Shown here: one piece after another, positions 15,151 through 24,890 of the stretch | Layout: every line of letters starts with the position of its first letter | Position numbering within the stretch: the first letter of the stretch is position 1 | Source: Anaeromyces robustus | Lineage: Eukaryota; Neocallimastigomycota; Neocallimastigomycetes; Neocallimastigales; Neocallimastigaceae | Length of the DNA stretch: 55,313 nucleotides | Assembly (NCBI GenBank): GCA_002104895.1 | Contig: MCFG01000201.1 | Location: 67,501-122,813, forward strand | Direction: 5' to 3' | Notes under the pieces: generated by a model | What the model saw: only the letters and a program-made list of their open reading frames with translations | What the model was told of the DNA's origin: nothing | Databases searched by the model: none | Made by a program: the position numbers and the translations under genes

Positions 15151-16355
15151 TGAAAAAAAAGAAAAAAAGGAAAAAAAATAATAAAGTTTTTTTTTTTTTT
15201 TATTTAACAAATAAGAACAATTATATTACTTGATTTTTAATATAAAATTTTAATTAATTATATATTACAAAGTGTATTTATAATATTTGATATAATTTGT
15301 ACTCTTTTATTTTTTTTATTTTTATTTTTATTTTTTTTTGGTTTACATTAAATAAAAATAATATAAACTATTTTAATATTTTTTTTATCTTTTCAATACA
15401 AGTATCACTTCTATAATTTTATAGTAAACTATTATTATGATTGAAAATTATAATTAAAAAGTTTAAAACAACTGCTATTATTATTTTATAAATTCTTATA
15501 ATCAGTATTATTATTAAAAGATTTAAAATTTGTTTTTTTTTATATATATTACTAATATTATTAATATTATATTAAATTATAGTATATTTATTATATATAG
15601 ATTATAGATTTTCTATTAATTTAATATGAAAAGTTTTATATCCACTTTTTTATAAAAATATAATTTCAAATATAATAATAATATATTAAGTTGTATTTTG
15701 GAATTAATACATATATATATAATAAATGTATGGATGATCAATAATAAATTAATAAGGTGATTAATAAATAATTATAATTAATAATAAATAAAAAAAAAAG
15801 TTAAATAATAAATAAATAACAACTAACTAAATAAAATATATATAATTAATAATTTAATAATAAACAATAAAAAAATAAATAATTTGTAATGAATATTATA
15901 AAAAAAAAAAAAGATTAAATTAATTAATATTTTTTATTAATTAATTTAATAATGGAATATTGTTAATATAAATAATATAAAAAATTGAACATTTTAATAT
16001 ATTACAAGCTTATATATATTAAATATTAAATCTGTTATTATAAGTATTATATATTAACAATATATTTATAATATAATGATTACATTTTTTGCTACTAATG
16101 ATAATGATATATTTAAATATATGTATAAAAAAATTGTATAACAAAAAAAAAAGTTCATTAATAATATATATGTATTATATATTATTTATTATAAATAATA
16201 TAATATAATTATTAAATAATTAATTTAATATATAATTTAATATAAACTTATTAAGCAATAGATTAATAATTATATTAAATAATTGATATAATATAATATA
16301 ATATAATATAACTTAGATTAATGTTATTGAACAGAGATTAATGTATTCAGAAAAA

Positions 16356-16364
16356 TATAAATAG
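16356..16364 (+). promoter_or_regulatory. TATA-box candidate for xylose isomerase
   Basis: TATAAATAG matches the TATA consensus and lies about 150 bp before the conserved coding frame. In DNA this AT-rich a TATA-like word is weak evidence. The T-to-G ending and the position make it the best candidate seen. Confidence 0.4.
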
Positions 16365-16466
16365 ACAAATAAATAATAAAAATTTACTCTCTTTTAAGTT
16401 AAACTGCAATAGGAACTATTTTATATAATTTTTATTTAAGTTTTTTTTCAATTAAAATTTACCAAG

Positions 16467-17846
16467 CTGGCTAACAACAAATTTAAGAAGTTTTTAAAAA
16501 AATTATTTTCCAGCAACCCACCAAAAAAGGTTGCCACTAAGGAATACTTCCCTGGTGTTGGAAAAATAAAGTTCGAAGGTAAGGATTCTAAGAATCCAAT
16601 GGCCTTCCACTATTACGATGCCGAAAAGGTCGTAATGGGTAAGAAGATGAAGGATTGGTTACGTTTCTCAATGGCTTGGTGGCACACTCTTTGTGCTGAA
16701 GGTGCTGATCAATTCGGTCCAGGTACTAAGGAATTCCCATGGAATGATAGTGCTAACGCCATTGAAGCCGCTAAGCACAAAGTTGATGCTGCTTTCGAAT
16801 TTATGCAAAAACTTGGTATTCCATTCTACTGTTTCCATGATGTTGATCTTGTTTCCGAAGGTGATTCTGTTGAAGAATACGAACAAAACCTTAAGGTTAT
16901 TGTTGAATACCTCAAGAAGAAGCAACAAGAAACCGGTATTAGACTTCTCTGGAGTACTGCTAACGTTTTCGGTCACAAACGTTACATGAACGGTGCTTCC
17001 ACTAACCCAGACTTTGATGTTGTTGCCCGTGCTATTGTTCAAATTAAGAACGCTATTGATGCTGGTATTGAACTTGGTGCTGAAAACTACGTTTTCTGGG
17101 GTGGTCGTGAAGGTTACATGAGTCTTCTTAACACTGATCAAAAGCGTGAAAAGGAACACATGGCTCGTATGCTTACTATGGCTAGAGACTATGCTCGTTC
17201 TAAGGGTTTCAAGGGTACTTTCCTTATTGAACCAAAGCCAATGGAACCAACTAAGCATCAATATGATGTTGATACCGAAACTGTTATCGGTTTCCTTAGA
17301 GCTCACGATTTAGATAAGGACTTCAAGGTTAATATTGAAGTTAACCACGCTACCCTTGCTGGTCACACTTTCGAACACGAACTTGCCTGTGCTGTTGATG
17401 CTGGTATGCTCGGTTCTATTGATGCTAACCGTGGTGATTACCAAAACGGTTGGGATACTGATCAATTCCCAATTGACCAATATGAACTTGTTCAAGCTTG
17501 GATGGAAATCATCCGTAACGGTGGTTTCAAGACTGGAGGTACTAACTTCGATGCTAAGACTCGTCGTAATGCTACCGATCTTGAAGATATCGTTATTGCC
17601 CACGTTTCTGGTATGGATGCTATGGCTCGTGCTCTTGAAACCGCTGCCAAGATCCTTGAAGAATCTGACTACAAGAAGATGAAGGCTGACCGTTACGCCT
17701 CATTCGACACTGGTATGGGTAAGGAATTTGAAGAAGGTAAACTCACCTTCGAACAAGTTTACGAATACGGTAAAAAGATTGATGAACCAAAACAAACCTC
17801 TGGTAAGCAAGAACTTTATGAAGCTCTTGTTGCCATGTACTGCTAA
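16467..17846 (+). CDS. xylA: Xylose isomerase (bacterial-type, fungal HGT gene)
   Basis: Interconverts D-xylose and D-xylulose in the cytosol, allowing pentose use from plant hemicellulose. The family frame is certain from 16515 (443 aa to the TAA at 17844-17846); the Piromyces enzyme is 437 aa. Conserved motifs include the catalytic-His region YCFHDVDL (His codon 16836-16838), the metal-ligand regions FLIEPKPMEP, IEVNHATLAGH and DANRGDYQNGWDTD, and GGTNFDAKTRR. Identity to the Piromyces protein is obvious by eye, including KIKFEGKDSKNP before the first in-frame ATG (16599), so that ATG is too late. No in-frame ATG precedes it. Either a small upstream exon joins at the acceptor TTTCCAG (ends 16513), or translation starts at the near-cognate CTG at 16467, which is the start drawn here. 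GC content and codon use (GGT, AAG, CGT, AAC) are far from the flanks, as expected for a highly expressed gene. The family is known to have entered these fungi from bacteria. Confidence 0.95.
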   Translation: MANNKFKKFLKKLFSSNPPKKVATKEYFPGVGKIKFEGKDSKNPMAFHYYDAEKVVMGKKMKDWLRFSMAWWHTLCAEGADQFGPGTKEFPWNDSANAIEAAKHKVDAAFEFMQKLGIPFYCFHDVDLVSEGDSVEEYEQNLKVIVEYLKKKQQETGIRLLWSTANVFGHKRYMNGASTNPDFDVVARAIVQIKNAIDAGIELGAENYVFWGGREGYMSLLNTDQKREKEHMARMLTMARDYARSKGFKGTFLIEPKPMEPTKHQYDVDTETVIGFLRAHDLDKDFKVNIEVNHATLAGHTFEHELACAVDAGMLGSIDANRGDYQNGWDTDQFPIDQYELVQAWMEIIRNGGFKTGGTNFDAKTRRNATDLEDIVIAHVSGMDAMARALETAAKILEESDYKKMKADRYASFDTGMGKEFEEGKLTFEQVYEYGKKIDEPKQTSGKQELYEALVAMYC

Positions 17847-19344
17847 GTTAATAATTAGGATATAATAGTTTCTATAAAAAACTGACGTGCGAACTTTTGA
17901 TTTGTATGGACGTTAATTTTTTTATGTTAACTTAACTAAAACCAATAAAATTATGTTAACATCTTTTTTTTTTTTTTGTGTTAACTTAATGTAAAATTTA
18001 ACTTAACTTAAAAAAAACTTTCTATCAGCCTAACAATTTGGCACAATAAATATAAATAAATATATAATAAAAGATAGAATAAAATACAATAAATAAAAAA
18101 AAAAGAACAAAAAAAAAAAAAAAAAAAGAATAAATAATAAACAAACAATAAATAATAAACAAATAAATATAAAATAATAAACCAGTAGTAAATAATAAAC
18201 AATAAAATATAAACGATAAAATAAACAAATAGTAAATTAAATAATAAAAATAAAGAAAATTAAAATATAATAATAAAAAAAAAAAAATAAAGGAACTAAA
18301 AGAGTCCTTGTAAAAAATAAAATAATATTTGTTTATTTTATAAGCAAAATAAATAAATAAATAATAAATAATAATGAAAAAAAAAAAAAAAAAAGTAATG
18401 TATTTTTTATACTTGAAGTGTTTATTTTAGTAATGAGATTGAGTGTTTATTTATTTTAGTAATGAGAAATGAGTGTTTTTATTTTCAATATTCTTTATAG
18501 TATTAATGGATCTTTGTTTACTTTGTAAATAATAAAATATATAAAATACCTTTGTTTACTTTGTAAAAATTTTTATATTTATAATATAAATGCCATTTGC
18601 CAAAGAAAAAAATATATTAATACTATTTACATACTTAACAAGGATAGTTTAATTATTTATTCTTGTCATATACGATAAACATGAGCGATGAAAAAGATAA
18701 ACATCGATAGTTAATTGTTGGGACTGATTAATTCATAAATAATACTTTATTATTATTAGTATTATTATTAATCTCCTAATTTGTATTATTATTATTATTT
18801 TTTTAATATTCCAAAATTTATTTTTTTTTTATTTTATCTAAGATATTTCTTTTATTAGTAATTTTTAATTATTATATTATATTATATTATATTTTTTAAT
18901 TATTATATTATATTATATTATATTGTAGATTTTAGATTTCTAAATATTAATATAAAGGTTTATAGTCCATTTTTTATTATATAATAATTTTGAATATAAA
19001 AATAATATATTTAATAAATATATTTGAAATAAATAGTTATATATATGATATATTTGGTAGATAAATGTATAAAGTTTCGAATTTAATAAAAAATTATATT
19101 AAATATAAATTAATAAAAAGATAAAATGAACACAAAAAAATTACATAATTCATTATTAATATATATTAATTTATTTAAAATTTTTTAAAATATATGAAGA
19201 TTAAAAATTAAATAAGATTTTTAAGTGTAATTAATTATTAATAATAAATACTAAATAATAAAAAATAATAAATAAATAAAATAATCAAAAATAAATAAAT
19301 AATAAATAATAAATAATGAATAATGAGTAATGAATAAATAAATA

Positions 19345-19527
19345 AATAATAAATAAATAAATAATAAATAATAAATAATAAATAATAAATAATAAATAAT
19401 AAATAATAAATAATAAATAATAAATAATAAATAATAAATAATAAATAATAAATAATAAATAATAAATAATAAATAATAAATAATAAATAATAAATAATAA
19501 ATAATAAATAATAAATAATAAATAATC
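19345..19527. repeat. (AATAATA)n heptanucleotide array
   Basis: About 25 tandem copies of a 7 bp unit, flanked by degenerate AATAAATA repeats from about 19255 to 19572. It generates a spurious Leu/Ile/Tyr frame on the minus strand. Confidence 0.9.
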
Positions 19528-19885
19528 AATAAATAAATAATAAATAATAAATGATAAATAATAAATAATAAATATTTTTTATACATTATTATTATGGAAA
19601 CTTTAACTTTAATTATTATTATAATAATTCATACTTCTTATTTACATACTGTTTATAAATTTTATGAATAAAACATCAAACTTTAAAAATATTTATTTGT
19701 TAGAGTAAAATGTTTTAATGTATTAATTCAATATTATGCATTAATTTTTAAAGAAAAAACCTTTCATAATGATATTTCATAATGATATATATACATAATT
19801 GATTTATATGCATTCTATAAAAAAATATAAAAATTATTAAAATTAATATAAATAATATAATGTAATGAATAAATTAAAAAATTTA

Positions 19886-20448
19886 GGGAAGTGTGCATTT
19901 CGGCAATGTATTTCGTAAATGTATCGCGCATTAAAATAACGTATTATTTAAATGTATTATATTGTGGCTTATAAAATAAATAAATAAAAAATTTATTATA
20001 TTATTAAAATCAATATTTTATTTATTATTGATTTATGAAACCAATTTATTAGTGGTATCTTCTTTTTATTAATATTTCTTTTTTTTTTTATTTAACTTAT
20101 GAAATAAATAAAATATTATGTGAAATTTAAAATTTATATTTATAATTCTTTAAATTATGAAATAAAAAAAATATTAAGTGAAATTTAAAATTTATATTTA
20201 TAATTCTTTAAATTATGAAATAAATAAAATATTAAGTGAAATTTAAAATTTATATTTATAATTCTTTAAATTATGAAATAAATAAGAAATGTTTTAATAT
20301 ACAAGTACTAGTATATAAACTCTCTTAAAAAATTTTTATATAAATGTGGCGTCAAAAAATATTTATATAAATTTAAAATATGAAATGTGGCGTAAAGGAC
20401 CTGTCAATGCAAAAAATTTCATGTACATTGCCGAAATGCTACACTCAG
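19886..20448. mobile_element. MITE-like non-autonomous DNA element
   Basis: A 563 bp segment is bounded by imperfect terminal inverted repeats of about 25 bp. The inner 16 bp, GCATTTCGGCAATGTA, are identical at the left end (about 19895-19910) and, as the reverse complement, at the right end (20424-20439). The 9 bp sequence AAAAATTTA flanks both ends directly (19877-19885 and 20449-20457), as expected for a target-site duplication. A 9 bp duplication would fit Mutator-like elements; hAT (8 bp) is possible. The interior has no transposase frame but holds a 58 bp triplication. The flanking repeat is low-complexity, so chance matching is possible. Confidence 0.6.
20101..20286. repeat. 58 bp tandem repeat, 3 copies
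   Basis: The unit begins GAAATAAATAAAATATTAAG and starts at 20101, 20159 and 20217, with a partial fourth copy at 20275. Copies differ by only a few bases, so the expansion is recent. It lies inside the MITE-like element. Confidence 0.88.
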
Positions 20449-21943
20449 AAAAATTTAATTTATTAAAAGGGATGCAATTTTATGTAATGAAAAAATGGCG
20501 CGTTAAAGTAATGTAATGAATAATACTGTAATGGATACAAAATTGTAATGGATACAAAAAATATGTAATGTATATATATTAGATTATTTTTTATAAAATT
20601 ATAAGATATATTAGATATTATATAAAAAAGACAATTGCAAATATTAATACAAATTTGAATATAACACAAATACTCCTTTATAAGAATATAAGAATATAAA
20701 TGTAAAAATTATTTATTGAAAAAATTATTTTTATATGCATAATCTTATAAGCTAATATAAATCTTTAAATGTATATTTTATTTTAAAAAATTTACTAACG
20801 TAAATTGTAATTGTTTTATTTATAAAACAATTTTTATATTTAACTTTTATATGAATTTATAAAATAAAAAAGAAGAGTATAATTAATTCTTTAAACCTTA
20901 AATCCTTTTTTAAAAAAATCTTTTTTTATTTAACCAAACTTTTATAATTTTTATATTTAGTTTTACATGAATTTATAAAACAATTTTTATATTTAACTTT
21001 TGTATGAATTATAAAATAAAAAAAGAAGAGTATATGTTAAACCTTAAATTCTTTTTAAAAAAAGTTTTTTTTATATTTAACCAAACCTTTTTTTTTTAAG
21101 ACAAAATTAATGATATATAATTGAAGATCTTTTTCTTTTTTATCTATTTTGATTATTGTCATTTAATTATATATATATATGATATATATCTATTTTTTTA
21201 TATATAAGCAAATGAATAGATAATTTTTAATCATTGTTTAAAATAATTGTTACAGTTTTTATCTTTTCTACTTTTGTTTTATTTTATGTTATTTTTTTAT
21301 TTTTTAATGTTAAATTAAGAAATGTTTCTTTTGATAATTAAATAATATTTCTTTTGATAATTAAATAAATTATTTCATAAATTATCAATATTAATTCTTT
21401 AAATTATTCAGTTATTTACTACTCAAAGTTAAAGTTATTAAAATCTTTTTTTAAATAATTTATATTTAATATATTTAACTAAAAGTATTTTTAGATTAAT
21501 ATTAATTTTAATTATAAGAAAAAAAATTTTTTTGAATTTTTTTTCAAAAAAAAAAAAAAAGAATTATTCAAACTCTATAATAAATAAGATTTTGATTCTT
21601 CTTAAAGAATTAGATTTTGTATATATATTTTTGTTTTATTAAATTAGGTTTTATTCATTACTATTATAATATTTAACAGATATTTTAATAATTGTTTTTA
21701 GATAATTTATTATTTTTCTATATTTTTAATTCATAATTATATTAATATAATTAATTTGAGTAACCTTTTTTTTATTAATATACTATTTTTTTATTTCTTA
21801 ATTATATTAATTATGTAATTTTAAAAATTAAAAAAAATAAAAAAAAAAAAAAAAAAAAAGTAAAATAAAATAAAACAAAAATAATTTATTATAAATGTTA
21901 CTACTTATATATACTTTTATATATATATATTTTAAAAAAAATG

Positions 21944-21951
21944 TATAAAAG
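21944..21951 (+). promoter_or_regulatory. TATA-box candidate for the Gln-rich gene
   Basis: TATAAAAG, followed by GGAAG, lies about 220 bp upstream of the ATG at 22170. It is one of few consensus TATA words with G context nearby. A long 5' UTR would follow. Confidence 0.4.
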
Positions 21952-22169
21952 GGAAGAAAATTTTCTCATTTTAAAAAATCAGTTATCTATTGAATAATTC
22001 AATAAATAATTAATATACCAAAAAGAGCTTATTAGCAAAAAGCGATAAAAATAAAATATACCAAATTTTATTTTTTTTTTTTAATATAAAAAAAAAATAA
22101 ATTACTTTTTTATTTTAAAAAAAAATTTTTTTTTTAAAATATTAATATAAAATAAAATAAAAATTCAAG

Positions 22170-23078
22170 ATGGTTTACCAAAACTCTCGTAATGGATTTG
22201 TCAAGAGTTTAAATAACTCTTTCATGAACAATGCTGATGTTAAACAACATGTTCAACGTAAGCAACAATTAAACCAAAGAAGCCAAAATCAAAAGCCAAT
22301 GAGAGGTCAAGATTTAGCTGCTTTTAATGAAGCTGTTCGTGAATTATGTTCAATGTACGATGCTGTTAACTACTTCGGTAATTCTGATTATGCTAAGAAG
22401 AATGGTTGGAGAGAAATTAACAAGGAACAATTAAATACAGCCACTATTTATGCTATTCGTTATGCTCCAGTTGTTCCAAAGAGATCTGCTTCCTCAAAGA
22501 GACAACAAGGAAGACAACAAAACCAAAAACAACAAAACCAAAGACAACAACAACCACAACAACAATACAAAAGACAACAACAACAACAACAACCAAGACA
22601 AAATAACAGAAGACAAAGTGGTAGAAGAATTGGAGGCTGCCCATACAAACCAAATGTTCCACGTGTTTACAGTTATAATACTACTCCATTACCAAATGAT
22701 TTATACCCAAGTGTTAACAATTTCAACCACTTATATGAAGCTTTTAATTACTTCGGTAATTCTCAAGTAAGAAATGTTAAGTCATGGATTGAAAGTTCTC
22801 GTACTCACAAATTGAACTCTATCGCTTCCGTCTTTGCTAAGAGAAATGCTCCATATGTTCCAGTTAGACAATATCGTTCTAATAAAAAAAATCAACCACA
22901 ACAACAAAAAAGACAACAATACCAAAAGAAACAACAACAACAAGAAATTGTTCCAAAACAACAATCAAACAAAAGACAAAACAAAAGACAACAAAAGAAA
23001 CAAATGATTAACCAAGAACCACTTTCAAATGTCTGGGAAGATTACTACGTTTACCCAAATCAACGTATGTTCAAGTAA
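22170..23078 (+). CDS. Unknown Gln/Arg/Lys-rich protein with duplicated segment
   Basis: Single-exon 302 aa protein, not recognised. Two related segments, about residues 48-105 and 173-235, share a core: YDAVNYFGNS...NGW in the first and YEAFNYFGNS...KSW in the second. Each is followed by an Ala-rich stretch ending APVVPKR or APYVPVR. They are separated by a Gln/Arg linker (106-155) and followed by a second Gln/Lys/Arg tail (236-285). The N-terminus is Asn/Gln-rich, and the C-terminus returns to aromatic residues (WEDYYVYPNQ). There is no signal peptide or membrane segment, and the charge is strongly basic. Codon choice (CCA, AAC, AAG, CGT, CAA) and GC content stand out from the flanks and suggest high expression. 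The start is the first ATG after an in-frame stop. RNA binding or a scaffold role would fit the composition, but that is only inference. Confidence 0.8.
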   Translation: MVYQNSRNGFVKSLNNSFMNNADVKQHVQRKQQLNQRSQNQKPMRGQDLAAFNEAVRELCSMYDAVNYFGNSDYAKKNGWREINKEQLNTATIYAIRYAPVVPKRSASSKRQQGRQQNQKQQNQRQQQPQQQYKRQQQQQQPRQNNRRQSGRRIGGCPYKPNVPRVYSYNTTPLPNDLYPSVNNFNHLYEAFNYFGNSQVRNVKSWIESSRTHKLNSIASVFAKRNAPYVPVRQYRSNKKNQPQQQKRQQYQKKQQQQEIVPKQQSNKRQNKRQQKKQMINQEPLSNVWEDYYVYPNQRMFK

Positions 23079-23864
23079 ATTAATTAACCCTAATCAAAAA
23101 AAAATCTTTTTTAAACCACCTTTTTTTTTTTTTTAATATAAAAAAAAAATCATTAATCAACATCATTTTTTAAAAGAAAGAAGTTTTTTTAAAATCTTTT
23201 TATAGAAAGAAATAAAAATATTTTTTATCTTTTAAAAAAATATATATCTTCATTTATTAGAACGTAAAAAAAAATATTATTTTCACCCACATATGTTTTT
23301 TTTTTATAATATTTATAACAAAATGAGTTATTAAATGAAAAAAAAAGAAAATATAATTTAAGGATAATTTCGATTTTTTTTTTATAAATATTAAATTAAT
23401 TGAAATTTAATATTTATAAAAAAAATATTAAATTTCAAAAATAAAAAAAAAAATATTAAATTTTTTTTTTTATTTTTTTTTATTTTTTTATTTTTTCTTT
23501 ATAAAAAAAAAATATATATCTAATTTTTTATATAAAAAGATTTTTTTTTAAAATATGTAAATCACACTATCAAATATATATTTAATGTTAATATATATTT
23601 TTTTAGTAAGATTATTTGAATTATTAAATAATCATATACCAGTGTATTATTTTTAAAAAATTTTTTTTATAAAAAAAATTAACACCTAAAATAAGAAAAT
23701 TCAAAAAAAAATTTTACCCATAAAAAAAAAAAAAAAAAACTAAAAAAAAATAAAAAAAAAAAAAAACAACAAAACAAAAAAAAAAAAAAAAATATTATTA
23801 CTTTTTAATAATTATGTGTAAAATAAAATTTTGTGTTAATTATAATTTATATAATTTATATATA

Positions 23865-23929
<65 letters not shown>

Positions 23930-24890
23930 TCAATTTTTTATTTATTGTTTAGCATAATTATAATTAATAGATTTATAAATTATAATTATACGGGGTCAAT
24001 TTTTTTTTATTATGTTACTAATAAAAGAAAAGAATTTTTTTTTCAAATTAATATAATATTTCATATTATTAAAGGAAAAATATATTTATTCTTATTTAAT
24101 TATTCATAAACAATGTATTATAAGAATTATTAAGAATATAATATTTGTTATGTATTAATAGAATTTTGAATCATTTACATTATTAATATAAATAAATTTA
24201 AATAAAAGTATTTTTTTTTAAAAAAAAAATTTTTTTTATTATTTTTATTTTCTATTATTTTACAGTAACAGACATTTCTTTAAATCTATTATTATTAAAA
24301 TGTTATTTCTTTTTATTATTAATAAAAGAAGAATAAAAATAGTTTAAACAACTTAAATTTTTCTTTTTTTAATAAATATATAAAATAAAATAAAAAAATT
24401 TATTTTATAATAAATTTTAATTATTTTTTTTCTCTCTTTTTTTTTTTTTTTTTTTTTTTTATTTTTTTATTATTTTTTTATTATTTATTTATTTATTTAT
24501 TTATTTGTTTATATTATATATTTATTATTTTGCTATTTTTTATATTTTTTATATTTTATCATTTTTTTTTTATATTTTTTTAATAATTTTTTTATTTATA
24601 TTTAATTTATTTTTTATTATTATTATATTGCTTATTATTTAATTTTCATTTTTTGTTTGTTATTTTTTATGTTTTTAATTATTTTTATTTTTTATATTAT
24701 TTTTAATTTATATAAATATAATATATATATTTATAATAATATATATATTATATTTACTTATAGTTTTTATATTTATTATTTATTTTTTTTTATTAAATTA
24801 TATATATTTATAATTATTATTATTATTATTATTATTTTTAATCTACGATTAGTTGAAAGAAATATTTTTAAAATATTATTTTATTTTATT
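23079..24890. other. Gene-free stretch between Gln-rich gene and AP-2 alpha
   Basis: The convergent 3' flanks of two genes. It contains a near-perfect long inverted repeat at about 23376-23425, poly-A blocks near 23720-23790, the (TATATG)n array, and poly-T with (TTTA)n around 24440-24510. The 24657-24938 plus-strand frame is an AT-repeat artefact overlapping the AP-2 last exon. Confidence 0.65.
23861..23930. repeat. (TATATG)n hexanucleotide microsatellite
   Basis: About ten tandem TATATG units between TA-rich flanks. Confidence 0.92.

Larger units (their letters stand above)
7697..16355. other. Long gene-free AT-rich stretch
   Basis: About 8.7 kb without an intact gene. It holds homopolymers, the (AAAAT)n tract (12118-12290), the (AAAT)n tract (14017-14135), a perfect hairpin at 15121-15150, and protein-like fragments near 12780-13230 listed as a possible gene relic. 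No tRNA, rRNA or transposase frame was recognised. Confidence 0.65.
17847..21943. other. Gene-free stretch downstream of xylose isomerase
   Basis: The first 160 bp are the probable 3' UTR and terminator region, with recurring GTTAAC words (about 17927-17985). Beyond that I see AT-rich DNA, the heptamer array at about 19345-19527 and the TIR element at 19886-20448. Hydrophobic minus-strand frames at 18008-18228 and 19251-19586 come from A/T repeats. No gene is supported. Confidence 0.65.

Noticed and set aside
16668-17603. Antisense and out-of-frame frames over xylose isomerase
   Set aside because: They are shadows of the conserved sense frame, which is certain from family motifs.
23376-23425. 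Inverted repeat with about 22 bp arms downstream of the Gln-rich gene
   Set aside because: The arms are entirely A/T (poly-T against poly-A plus ATTTAATATT), so chance pairing is likely in this composition. Noted within the intergenic entry only.
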